33,129 nucleotides of DNA, taken from NCBI GenBank assembly GCA_949297215.1, contig CASFRV010000006.1, positions 84,149 to 117,277 of the forward strand, read 5' to 3'. Source of the DNA: an uncultured Bacteroidales bacterium. Lineage in GTDB: Bacteria > Bacteroidota > Bacteroidia > Bacteroidales > Bacteroidaceae. A model generated the notes under the pieces. The model was not told the origin of the DNA. It ran no database searches and saw only the letters and a list, made by a program, of their open reading frames with translations. Below, one piece after another: positions 1 to 7,573 of this stretch; the first letter of the stretch is position 1; each line of letters begins with the position of its first letter. The position numbers and the translations under genes were made by a program.

Positions 1-477
1 TATACCGACCGCCCCGTGGGACGTCCGCAGCTCGACACGCTGCTGCATGCCGCCATGGCCGCACCGACGGGCCGCGACATGCGGCCGTGGAAATTTGTGG
101 TGGTCGACAACCGCGCCGTGCTCGACACGCTGCATGCCCGCCTGCCCAAAGCCGCCATGCTGGCCGAGGCGCAGGCCGCCATCGTGGTGTGTGGCGACCT
201 CACGGTCAAGGACGACCGGGGGCAGCCCAGCCGAAACTGGCCGCTCGACTGCTCTGCCGCCACGCAGAACCTGCTGCTGGCGGCCGAGTCGATGGGCCTG
301 GGCGCCGTGTGGACGGGCGTATGGCCCTACGACGACCGCATAGCCGCCGTGCGGGCCGCCCTGCATCTGCCCGACAGCATCGTGCCGCTCAACGTCGTGC
401 CCATCGGCTACCCGAAAGGCGACGCCCGGCCGAAAGAAAAGTACGACCCGCACAACGTACGCTATAACCGCTGGTGA
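1..477 (+). CDS. Nitroreductase family protein, 5' end cut by window
   Basis: This is a flavin-dependent NAD(P)H oxidoreductase of the nitroreductase fold. The frame is open from base 1, and the residues before the first possible start (YTDRP, then VGRPQLDTLLHAAMAAPT) match the N-terminal part of the family, so the true start lies upstream and the GTG at 16 is internal. The segment AAPTGRDMRPWKFVVV is the usual FMN-binding N-terminal region. The later part, with SMGLGAVWTGVWP and the tail PLNVVPIGYPKGDARPKEKYD, fits the C-terminal region of the short single-domain nitroreductases. About 158 residues are visible, so only a small N-terminal piece is missing. It ends three bases before the next gene, so the two are probably cotranscribed. 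The natural substrate cannot be told. Confidence 0.85.
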   Translation, partial: YTDRPVGRPQLDTLLHAAMAAPTGRDMRPWKFVVVDNRAVLDTLHARLPKAAMLAEAQAAIVVCGDLTVKDDRGQPSRNWPLDCSAATQNLLLAAESMGLGAVWTGVWPYDDRIAAVRAALHLPDSIVPLNVVPIGYPKGDARPKEKYDPHNVRYNRW

Positions 478-480
478 GCC

Positions 481-3108
481 ATGACGAAACGCCTTTTGCT
501 CCTCAGCCTGCTGACGCTCCTGCCCCTCGGCCTGAAAGCCACCGGCGGGAGCGATGCCGAAGCGCTCTTCCGGCGCTTCCGCGAAGCCGCCCGCTTCGAC
601 TTCAACTACCCGCGCGAGCGCGTTTACCTGCATCTCGACAACAATGCCTACGTCGAGGGCGAGACCATCTGGTTCAAGGCCTACGTCATGCGGGCGTCGA
701 GCCTGGCAGCCTCGGAGCTGAGCCGCGTGCTCTACGTCGAGCTGCTCAACGCCGACGGCGAACTGATGGAGCGCAAGCTGCTGCGCGTGGAGAACGGGCA
801 GGCTGCCGGCGAGCTCTCGCTGCAACTGCCCGTCCGCTCGGGCTATTACGAGGTGCGCGCCTATACGCGCGAAATGCTCAACTGGGGGCCGGCCGTCTGC
901 TTCTCGCGCGTGGTGCCTGTGTTTCGCCGGGCGGCCGACGGCGGCCCGCTCTCGCCGCTCACCATCGACCGCCCGATGGCCGAAAGCGACCTGGCGCCCT
1001 CGCATGCGCGGCCATACACCTTTCCGAAGGCAGGCGGCGTGCGCATGGCCTTCTTTCCCGAAGGGGGCAACCGCGTAAAGGGGCTGACCCAGCGCGTTGC
1101 GTTCAAGCTGACCGACGACCGCGGCTATGCCCTGGCCGACTCGTGCGAGCTCTTTGCCGAGGACGGCACGCGGCTGGGCGCCTTCCGCCCGCAGCACGAG
1201 GGCATGGGCGTTTTCACGGTGCCGGCCGCGGCGGGGCAGGGCAGCGTCGTGGTGCACAGCGGCGGGGGGACGAAGCGTTTCGACCTGCCGGCCGCCGCAG
1301 CCTCGGGCTACGTGATGACCGTCGGGGCTGACGACGGTGGATGCAGCGTGGTGGTGGAGCGCAGCGCCGGCGAGGCGCCCCGCCTGCTGGGGCTGCTCGT
1401 GGCGTGCCGCGACCGGGTGTGCCATTTCGACACGCTCACCGTGACCGACGGCGCCGTGGAGCTGCTCCTCCCCGACGAGGCGCTGCGCACGGGCGTGAAC
1501 CGCATCGAACTGTTCGACGCCGACGGGCGCAGCCTGTGCAGCCGCCTGCTCTTCAAGCGGGGCAGCGAGCGCACCCTGCGGCTCGACGTGCGCCAGAACG
1601 AGGAGCGCTATGCCGCCTTTGCCCCCGTGGCGCTCGAAATGCACCTGAGCGACGCCGAGGGCCGCCCCGCGCAGGGCACCTTCTCGCTCGCCGTGCGCGA
1701 TGCCGGGAGCGAACTGGTGGCCTCGCCCGAGGCCTCGCTCGACGCCGAGCTGCTGCTGGCATCGGAGGTGAAGGGCTACGTGGCCCGGCCCGAATATTAC
1801 TTCGAAGCCGACGACGCGGCCCACGACCGGGCGCTCGACCTGCTGCTGATGGTGCAGGGCTGGACGGCCAACGATTTTGAGACGCTTTGCGGCGCGAAGC
1901 CCATGCGCATCGGCCAGCCCATCGAGGAGAAGCTCACGCTGGACGGCCGCATCCTGCACGACAACGACAAGCAGAAGCCGCGGCCCGGCGCCGAGGTGGG
2001 CCTGTTCATGTACACCCGGGCGGGAGCCGCCATGCGCTCGCGGGCCGTGGCCGACAGCGTGGGAGGCTTTACCTTTGTGTCCGAGGAGGACTACACCGGC
2101 CGCTGGATAGGCCAGTTTTCCATCACGGAAGAGGGAAAGAACAAGTGGAGCCGCGTGGCCCTGAACCGGTGGTTCGACCCTGCGCCGCGGCCTTTCGCCT
2201 TTCGCGAGCTCGAACTGACGCCGCCCGACACCGTGCGCCGCAGCCGCCCCGCGGCACGCGAGGAGCTCTTCGCCTGGACCGACACGCTGCCCACCTATCA
2301 GCGCATCGACCTGGGAACGGCCGAAGTGACCACCCGAAACCGTTACCGCGGGCTGACGGGCAACCGCTATTCGTACCAGGGGGGCGAAAAGGCCGGGGCC
2401 GCACGCGCGCGTATCTTCTACAACGTGGAGCGCGAGCTGGAACGCCGCAAGGACGAGGGGCGGGGAGTGCCCTATATCTGGGACTTTCTGAAGGAGAAGA
2501 ACGAGGATATCTATTACGAGTACGCCACCGACACGACCGACCCCTACGTAAAAGGCTTTTTCCAGGCCATCGGCGACGTGGGGCAGGCTCCGGGCGACGT
2601 CATCCTGCCCTACTACAAGGGCCGCCCGGCCGTGGTGTTTCTCGACAACGACCTGCTCTTGCAGCGCAAGAAGATGGACAACGGCCTGATGCTGGCCGAC
2701 GAAATCAAATCGGCCGTGGTCATTGAGAACCAGGACGACTGGGAGCATTTCCTGCCGTCGAAGAGCTTCACCTTCGCCGGCGGCAACATCGGCAACTACC
2801 GGCCGGCGGCCATCTTCCTTTATTCGAACCCCGACTTCGCCCTGATGCGCACCAAGAAGGGGGTGGAGAAACGCATCATTTACGGCTTTTCCATCCCGAA
2901 ACGGTTCTACTCGCCCAACTACCGGGGCATCGACCTGCCCTCGGCCGCCGACGTGCGCCGCACGCTCTACTGGAACCCCTCGGTGACGGCCGGCGCGGAC
3001 GGCAAGGCCACGGCCGTCTTTTTCAACAGCTCGCACGACGGCGCGCGGCTGCGCATTTCGGCGCGCGGTGTGACGGCGGAGGGGCGTTTCGTCAGCTACG
3101 ACCGCTAA
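481..3108 (+). CDS. Large exported MG2-like domain protein of unknown function
   Basis: An 875-residue protein starting with a clear signal peptide (MTKRLLLLSLLTLLPLGLKA, about residues 1-20), so it is exported to the periplasm or outer membrane. Soon after comes ERVYLHLDNNAYVEGETIWFK, typical of the macroglobulin MG2 domain found in many large Bacteroidetes surface proteins. The middle resembles repeated beta-sandwich domains. The region around residues 690-760 (GDVILPYYKGRPAVVFLDN) looks like the plug-like domain found in some of these proteins, but no beta-barrel follows. Related proteins are usually annotated only as MG2 or TonB-plug-like. The start lies three bases after the nitroreductase stop and no other start fits the signal peptide. 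Function is unknown; a role in handling proteins or ligands at the cell envelope is only a guess. Confidence 0.82.
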   Translation: MTKRLLLLSLLTLLPLGLKATGGSDAEALFRRFREAARFDFNYPRERVYLHLDNNAYVEGETIWFKAYVMRASSLAASELSRVLYVELLNADGELMERKLLRVENGQAAGELSLQLPVRSGYYEVRAYTREMLNWGPAVCFSRVVPVFRRAADGGPLSPLTIDRPMAESDLAPSHARPYTFPKAGGVRMAFFPEGGNRVKGLTQRVAFKLTDDRGYALADSCELFAEDGTRLGAFRPQHEGMGVFTVPAAAGQGSVVVHSGGGTKRFDLPAAAASGYVMTVGADDGGCSVVVERSAGEAPRLLGLLVACRDRVCHFDTLTVTDGAVELLLPDEALRTGVNRIELFDADGRSLCSRLLFKRGSERTLRLDVRQNEERYAAFAPVALEMHLSDAEGRPAQGTFSLAVRDAGSELVASPEASLDAELLLASEVKGYVARPEYYFEADDAAHDRALDLLLMVQGWTANDFETLCGAKPMRIGQPIEEKLTLDGRILHDNDKQKPRPGAEVGLFMYTRAGAAMRSRAVADSVGGFTFVSEEDYTGRWIGQFSITEEGKNKWSRVALNRWFDPAPRPFAFRELELTPPDTVRRSRPAAREELFAWTDTLPTYQRIDLGTAEVTTRNRYRGLTGNRYSYQGGEKAGAARARIFYNVERELERRKDEGRGVPYIWDFLKEKNEDIYYEYATDTTDPYVKGFFQAIGDVGQAPGDVILPYYKGRPAVVFLDNDLLLQRKKMDNGLMLADEIKSAVVIENQDDWEHFLPSKSFTFAGGNIGNYRPAAIFLYSNPDFALMRTKKGVEKRIIYGFSIPKRFYSPNYRGIDLPSAADVRRTLYWNPSVTAGADGKATAVFFNSSHDGARLRISARGVTAEGRFVSYDR

Positions 3109-3142
3109 TTCGTCGACAAAACAGAAAAAAAGCGGATGAAAA

Positions 3143-3174
3143 TTTGGCAGTAAGGCCGGAAAGCTCTACATTTG
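3143..3174 (+). promoter_or_regulatory. Promoter of the phe/tyr operon
   Basis: A Bacteroidetes-type promoter: TTTG at 3143-3146, a 20-base spacer, and TACATTTG at 3167-3174. Transcription would start near 3180, leaving a leader of about 180 bases before pheA that contains a short aromatic-rich ORF and a terminator. Confidence 0.75.
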
Positions 3175-3201
3175 CCGCGAACAAACAAGAAAACAGCGAC
3201 C

Positions 3202-3288
3202 ATGACAATGTCTGCTTCCTACTTTTTCGGTTTTTATTTTTACTTTGCCGGGCAAGCGAAGCGGGACGTTGCGTGCGTTAGGAAATAA
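3202..3288 (+). CDS. Phe/Tyr leader peptide of the pheA operon
   Basis: A 28-codon ORF starting 22 bases or so after the predicted transcription start. Its residues 7-15 read YFFGFYFYF: five Phe and three Tyr codons within nine. The remaining residues are ordinary (AGQAKRDVACVRK). It ends at TAA 3286-3288, about 20 bases before an intrinsic terminator, and the downstream operon makes Phe and Tyr. This arrangement is the classic ribosome-mediated attenuation leader. The start could be ATG 3202 or the in-frame ATG 3208. The composition, the position and the competing RNA pairings (see the terminator entry) all agree, but translation is inferred, not seen. It is too short for standard gene callers. 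Confidence 0.85.
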   Translation: MTMSASYFFGFYFYFAGQAKRDVACVRK

Positions 3289-3306
3289 AAATAAGAACCA
3301 ATCGCG

Positions 3307-3340
3307 AAAATCCCGCTCCCACCCGGAAGCGGGATTTTTC
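3307..3340 (+). terminator. Attenuator terminator before pheA
   Basis: A perfect 11-bp stem (3307-3317 AAAATCCCGCT with 3328-3338 AGCGGGATTTT), a 10-base loop and a T run. A second copy of the 3' arm core, AGCGGGA, lies inside the leader ORF at 3260-3266 and can pair with 3311-3317. CCGGG at 3248-3252 can pair with CCCGG in the terminator loop (3322-3326). Together these form an alternative, terminator-disrupting structure. The expected logic is that a ribosome stalled on Phe/Tyr codons (3220-3246) favours the antiterminator. Confidence 0.85.
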
Positions 3341-3358
3341 GTTTAAACCAAACAACGA

Positions 3359-4189
3359 ATGAAGACAATAGCGATACAAGGCGTCGAGGGCTCGTTTCAC
3401 GACATGGCCGCCCACCGATATTTCCCGGGCGAGGAAATCAAGCTGGTGTGCTGCAACACGTTCGAGGACGTGTTTGGCAGCATGGAGCACGACCGCGAAA
3501 TGCTCGGCATGGTGGCCATCGAAAACACGATAGCCGGCAGCTTGCTCCACAACTACGAGCTGCTGCGCGCCAGCGGGAAGGTCGTCGTGGGCGAATACAA
3601 GCTGCACATCGAGCACAGCCTGCTCTGCCTGCCCGAAGACAGCTGGGAGAGCATCACCGAGGTCCACTCGCACCCGGTGGCCCTGGCCCAGTGCCGGCAG
3701 TTCCTTGCCGCCCATCCCGCGCTGCGTGCCGTCGTGGCCGACGACACGGCCGGCGCCGCCGAAGCCATCAGCCGCGACCACATGCGCGGGCATGCCGCCA
3801 TCTGCTCGGCAGATGCCGCGCCGCTCTACGGCATGAAGGTGCTCCAACAGGCCATTGAGGACAACAAGCACAACTATACGCGCTTTCTGCTCGTGAGCGA
3901 CCCGCTTTTTGCCAACGACCTGCGCACGCCCGACCGCACCGACAAGAGTTCGCTCGTCTTCACCCTCCCGCACGAAGAGGGCAGCCTCTCGCAGGTGCTC
4001 TCCATCTTCACGTTCTACAAGATCAACCTGACGAAAATACAGTCGTTGCCCATCGTGGGCCGCGAGTGGGAATATCTGTTCTACATCGACGTGACGTACA
4101 CCGACTACCTGCGCTTCCGGCAGAGCATCGAAGCCGTGCGCCCCCTGACGAAACAACTGAAAATACTTGGAGAATATGCAGCCTCTTGA
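3359..4189 (+). CDS. pheA: Prephenate dehydratase
   Basis: Converts prephenate to phenylpyruvate, the committed step to phenylalanine, in the cytoplasm. The 276-residue length is usual for the monofunctional enzyme. The catalytic domain (about 1-185) starts MKTIAIQGVEGSFHDMAA and ends with the conserved TRF motif in NYTRFLLVS. It is followed by an ACT domain (about 195-276) with HEEGSLSQVLSIF. The allosteric Phe-binding motif, ESRP in many homologues, reads QSLP here, so feedback control may differ. It is the first gene after the attenuator and overlaps the aminotransferase by 14 bases. No Shine-Dalgarno is obvious, as usual in this phylum. Identity is secure. Confidence 0.95.
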   Translation: MKTIAIQGVEGSFHDMAAHRYFPGEEIKLVCCNTFEDVFGSMEHDREMLGMVAIENTIAGSLLHNYELLRASGKVVVGEYKLHIEHSLLCLPEDSWESITEVHSHPVALAQCRQFLAAHPALRAVVADDTAGAAEAISRDHMRGHAAICSADAAPLYGMKVLQQAIEDNKHNYTRFLLVSDPLFANDLRTPDRTDKSSLVFTLPHEEGSLSQVLSIFTFYKINLTKIQSLPIVGREWEYLFYIDVTYTDYLRFRQSIEAVRPLTKQLKILGEYAAS

Positions 4190-5381
4190 AAGCAAAACAC
4201 CGGCCATCCGCCCCGCCGACCGCCTGGCGGCCGTGAGCGAATACTACTTCAGCCGTAAGGGCAAGGAGATAGCCCGTCTGAACGCCGCCGGGCAGGACAT
4301 CATCAGCCTGGCCATAGGGAGCCCCGACATGCCGCCCTCGCCCGAGACGGTCGAAACGCTCTGCCGCGAGGCGCGCCGCGACGATGCCCACGGCTATCAG
4401 CCGACGGCGGGCACGCCCGAGCTGCGCCGGGCCATGAGCGGCTTCTACAAACGCTGGTATGGCGTGGAACTCGACCCCGACAGCGAGATACAGCCGCTCA
4501 TCGGCTCGAAAGAGGGCATCCTGCACGTCACGCTGGCTTTTGTCAACCCCGGTGAGCGCGTTCTGGTGCCCAATCCCGGCTACCCCACCTACACCTCGCT
4601 GAGCCGCCTGCTGGGCTGCGAGGTGGTCCACTACGACTTACGGCCCGAGCTGGGCTGGCAGCCCGACTTTGACCAGCTGGAAAGCATGGACCTCACGGGC
4701 GTGCGCCTTTTGTGGAGCAACTACCCGCACATGCCCACCGGTGCCCCGGCGCGCATGGAGACCTACGAGCGCCTGGTCGACTTTGCCCGCCGCCACGGCA
4801 TCGTCGTCGTCAACGACAATCCGTACAGCTTCATCCTCAACCGCGAGCGCAGGAGCCTGCTCCAAGTGGACGGCGCCAAGACGTGCTGCATCGAGTTCAA
4901 CTCGATGAGCAAGAGCCACAACATGCCGGGCTGGCGCGTGGGCATGCTGGCCTCGAACGCCGAGTTTGTGAGCTGGGTGCTCAAGGTGAAGAGCAACATC
5001 GACTCGGGCACCTTCCGCCCGCTCCAACTGGCAGCCGCCCGCGCCTACGAAAACAGCGAGGCCTGGCACGTCGAGGCCAACGTCAACGTCTATGCCCGCC
5101 GCCGCCACCTGGCCGGCGCCATCATGGACGCCCTGGGCTGCACCTACGACCCCGCCCAGGTGGGCATGTTCCTGTGGGGCCGCATCCCCGACGCCTGTGC
5201 CGACGCCGAGGAGCTTACCGAGCGCGTGCTTCGCGAGAGCCGCGTGTTCATCACGCCGGGCTTCATCTTCGGCTCGAACGGCAGGCGCTATGTGCGCATT
5301 TCGCTCTGTGCAAAAGAAGAAAGAATGGCCGAAGCCCTCGGCCGCATCCGCGATACGTTCAACACATTATCCACCCGTTAA
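4176..5381 (+). CDS. Class I/II PLP aminotransferase of the phe/tyr operon
   Basis: A fold-type I pyridoxal-phosphate aminotransferase of 401 residues. The cofactor lysine is in SMSKSHNMPGWRVG (about residue 245), with the substrate and PLP contact regions NPGYPTY and NDNPYSF. It resembles aspartate and LL-diaminopimelate aminotransferases. Placed between pheA and the DAHP synthase gene, it probably carries out the last transamination to phenylalanine and tyrosine; this is inferred from context, since sequence does not fix the substrate. I chose ATG 4176 because GGAG lies at 4169-4172; a TTG at 4167 is possible but less likely. It overlaps pheA by 14 bases, which suggests translational coupling. 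Confidence 0.9.
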   Translation: MQPLESKTPAIRPADRLAAVSEYYFSRKGKEIARLNAAGQDIISLAIGSPDMPPSPETVETLCREARRDDAHGYQPTAGTPELRRAMSGFYKRWYGVELDPDSEIQPLIGSKEGILHVTLAFVNPGERVLVPNPGYPTYTSLSRLLGCEVVHYDLRPELGWQPDFDQLESMDLTGVRLLWSNYPHMPTGAPARMETYERLVDFARRHGIVVVNDNPYSFILNRERRSLLQVDGAKTCCIEFNSMSKSHNMPGWRVGMLASNAEFVSWVLKVKSNIDSGTFRPLQLAAARAYENSEAWHVEANVNVYARRRHLAGAIMDALGCTYDPAQVGMFLWGRIPDACADAEELTERVLRESRVFITPGFIFGSNGRRYVRISLCAKEERMAEALGRIRDTFNTLSTR

Positions 5382-5393
5382 AACATCTTGACC

Positions 5394-6464
5394 ATGGAAC
5401 TCCATCTCGAACCCTTGCGCCTCCCGGGCATCGACCCGAAGCGCCCCGTCGTCGTCGCCGGCCCCTGCTCGGCCGAGACCGAAGAACAAGTGATGACCAC
5501 TGCCACGCAACTTTGCAAGAAAGGCATCAAAATATTCCGCGCGGGCATCTGGAAGCCCCGCACCAAGCCCGGCGGTTTCGAGGGCGTGGGCACGGTGGGC
5601 CTGCCGTGGATGCAGCGCGTCCAGCAGGAGCTGGGCATGCTCGTGGCCACTGAGGTGGCTACGCCGCGCCATGTCGAGGCTGCCCTCGAAGCAGGCATTG
5701 ACCTGCTCTGGGTGGGCGCCCGCACGGTGGCCAACCCGTTTGCCATGCAGGAACTGGCCGACTCGCTGCGCGGAGCCGACGTGCCCGTGCTGGTGAAAAA
5801 CCCCGTCAACCCCGACCTTGAGCTGTGGATCGGCGGGCTGGAACGCATCAACGGGGCGGGCATCACGCGCCTGGGCGTCATCCACCGCGGCTTCTCGTCC
5901 TACGACAAAAAGCTCTACCGCAACCTGCCCATGTGGCACATCCCCATCGAGCTCCACCGCCGCATCCCGGCGCTGCCCATCTTCGGCGACCCGAGCCACA
6001 TCGGCGGCAAGCGTGAGCTCATAGCCCCGCTCTGCCAGCAGGCCATGGACCTGGGCTTCGACGGTCTCGTGGTCGAGAGCCACTGCTGCCCCGACGAGGC
6101 GTGGAGCGACGCCGGCCAGCAGGTGACGCCCGACGTGCTCGACTTCATCCTCGACAAGCTCGTCATCCGCGAGGCGACGCAGACCACCGAAAGCCTGGAA
6201 ACCTTGCGCAGGCAGATTGATGAATGCGACAACTCCATCCTGGAACTGCTGGCACGGCGCATGAGAGTGAGCCGCGAAATCGGCCAATACAAGCGCGAAC
6301 ACAACATGACCGTCGTGCAGGCCAGCCGCTACTCGGAGATACTCGAAAAGCGCGGCGCGCAGGGCGTGCTCTGCGGCATGAGCGCCGAGTTTATGAAGGC
6401 GGTCTTCGAGGCCATCCACGAGGAAAGCGTGCGCCAGCAGATTGAAATCATGAACAAGGAATAA
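5394..6464 (+). CDS. Bifunctional DAHP synthase / chorismate mutase
   Basis: A two-enzyme fusion of 356 residues. Residues about 1-260 are a DAHP/KDO8P synthase-type barrel that condenses phosphoenolpyruvate with erythrose 4-phosphate; VVAGPCSAET, FRAGIWKPRTKPGGFEG and FGDPSHIGGKR are signature regions. Residues about 270-356 are an AroQ-type chorismate mutase (LRRQIDECDNSILELLARRM, then IGQYKREHNM), which turns chorismate into prephenate. C-terminal mutase fusions of this kind are known from Porphyromonas and Prevotella, where the mutase also helps feedback control of the synthase. In one operon it supplies both the entry step of the pathway and the substrate for pheA and tyrA. Start ATG 5394 is chosen over TTG 5388. 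The next gene starts 14 bases later. Confidence 0.95.
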   Translation: MELHLEPLRLPGIDPKRPVVVAGPCSAETEEQVMTTATQLCKKGIKIFRAGIWKPRTKPGGFEGVGTVGLPWMQRVQQELGMLVATEVATPRHVEAALEAGIDLLWVGARTVANPFAMQELADSLRGADVPVLVKNPVNPDLELWIGGLERINGAGITRLGVIHRGFSSYDKKLYRNLPMWHIPIELHRRIPALPIFGDPSHIGGKRELIAPLCQQAMDLGFDGLVVESHCCPDEAWSDAGQQVTPDVLDFILDKLVIREATQTTESLETLRRQIDECDNSILELLARRMRVSREIGQYKREHNMTVVQASRYSEILEKRGAQGVLCGMSAEFMKAVFEAIHEESVRQQIEIMNKE

Positions 6465-6478
6465 ACACAGCAAGAAAG

Positions 6479-7252
6479 ATGCGTATCCTCATATTGGGAG
6501 CAGGCAAGATGGGCTCGTTCTTCGTCGACCTGCTCAGCTTCGACCACGAGACGGCCGTCTACGACGTTGATGCGCGCCGCCTGCGCTTCATGTACAACAC
6601 GCAGCGCTTCACGCAGCCCGAGGAAATAGAGGCTTTCCGCCCCGAACTGGTGGTCAACGCCGTGACGCTCGAGCGCACGCTCGACGTGTTTCGTGCCGTC
6701 GTCCCCCTGCTGCCGCTCGACTGCATCATCAGCGACATCGCCTCGGTGAAAACGGGCTTGAAGGACTATTACCTCACGTGCGGCCGCCGCTACGTGTCGA
6801 CCCACCCCATGTTTGGCCCCACCTTTGCCAACCTTGGTGCGCTGAGCTCCGAGAATGCCATCGTCATCTCCGAGGGCGACTACATGGGGCGCATCTTCTT
6901 CAAGGATCTCTACGCACGTCTGGGGCTTCACGTCTGCGAATATACGTTCGACGAGCACGACGAAACCGTGGCCTACTCGCTAAGCATCCCCTTCGTCTCC
7001 ACTTTCGTCTTTGCCGCCGTCATGAAGCATCAGGACGCGCCGGGCACCACCTTTAAGCGCCACCTGCAAATAGCCCGCGGCGTGCTGGGCGAGGACGACT
7101 GCCTGCTGCGCGAAATTCTCTTCAACCCGCGCACGGGCGGCCAAGTGTCGAAAATTCGCGACGAGCTGACCAACCTGCTCGACATCATAGACCGCCGCGA
7201 CGCCGGGGCCCTCGACGCCTACTTGCAGCGCATCCGCGGAAACATACGGTGA
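6479..7252 (+). CDS. tyrA: Prephenate dehydrogenase
   Basis: Oxidatively decarboxylates prephenate to 4-hydroxyphenylpyruvate, the tyrosine branch. It has 257 residues. The N-terminus MRILILGAGKMGSFF is the NAD(P) dinucleotide-binding loop, ISDIASVKTGL is a conserved family segment, and STHPMFGPTF is the signature of prephenate dehydrogenases, with the catalytic His. An all-helical C-terminal half follows. There is no C-terminal ACT domain, so feedback by tyrosine is likely exerted elsewhere, for instance through the Phe/Tyr leader. It is the last gene of the operon, followed by an inverted-repeat region. Confidence 0.93.
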   Translation: MRILILGAGKMGSFFVDLLSFDHETAVYDVDARRLRFMYNTQRFTQPEEIEAFRPELVVNAVTLERTLDVFRAVVPLLPLDCIISDIASVKTGLKDYYLTCGRRYVSTHPMFGPTFANLGALSSENAIVISEGDYMGRIFFKDLYARLGLHVCEYTFDEHDETVAYSLSIPFVSTFVFAAVMKHQDAPGTTFKRHLQIARGVLGEDDCLLREILFNPRTGGQVSKIRDELTNLLDIIDRRDAGALDAYLQRIRGNIR

Positions 7253-7370
7253 CAATGGACAATTGACAATTGACACTGAGCAAAGGAGGGTAGACAAAGG
7301 ACAATTGAGAGCAAATGCTTTTCAATTGTCCTTTCTTAATTGTCAATTCTCAATTGTCAATTGTCAATTG
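7251..7370. repeat. Inverted heptamer (GACAATT) arrays around a central hairpin
   Basis: About three units of GACAATT lie at 7251-7274 and about four units of its complement AATTGTC at 7338-7370. A 16-bp perfect inverted repeat pairs 7258-7273 with 7350-7365. Between the arrays is a 13-bp perfect hairpin, 7296-7308 with 7322-7334, built from the same word (GGACAATTG). The left array begins on the tyrA stop codon. The structure may act as an operon-end terminator, but no clean T run follows. Confidence 0.85.
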
Positions 7371-7506
7371 AAAGCTTTCGTTGCACACTTCCGTAAAAGT
7401 CGTGCAATAGCAAGCGGGGCTTACATTTGGGCCCTCCGGCGGCGAAAAACTTCTAAAAATGTGCCATCGCTTGTCCGCTCCGGGCGGGTTGTACGAAATA
7501 AATCCT

Positions 7507-7514
7507 TAACTTTG
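7507..7514 (+). promoter_or_regulatory. -7 box of oadA-like gene
   Basis: TAACTTTG fits the Bacteroidetes -7 consensus and lies 60 bases before the ATG at 7574. The -33 box is weak (TTG at 7489-7491, spacer 15). A second TACATTTG at 7422-7429 could be an alternative start site. This placement makes the in-frame GTG at 7514 an unlikely start. Confidence 0.6.
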
Positions 7515-7573
7515 TGGGCGTTTGGGCCCGGCAGGCCCGAGGAAACGACAAAACTTTACCACACATATTGGAT

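Noticed and set aside
7251-7370. CRISPR array
   Set aside because: Units are only seven bases, there are no unique spacers of constant length, the two arrays face each other, and no cas gene is near.
7514-7573. A 20-codon N-terminal extension of the OadA-like protein from GTG 7514
   Set aside because: The start would lie on the -7 promoter box, and the family begins at MKRKIQFSLVYRD.
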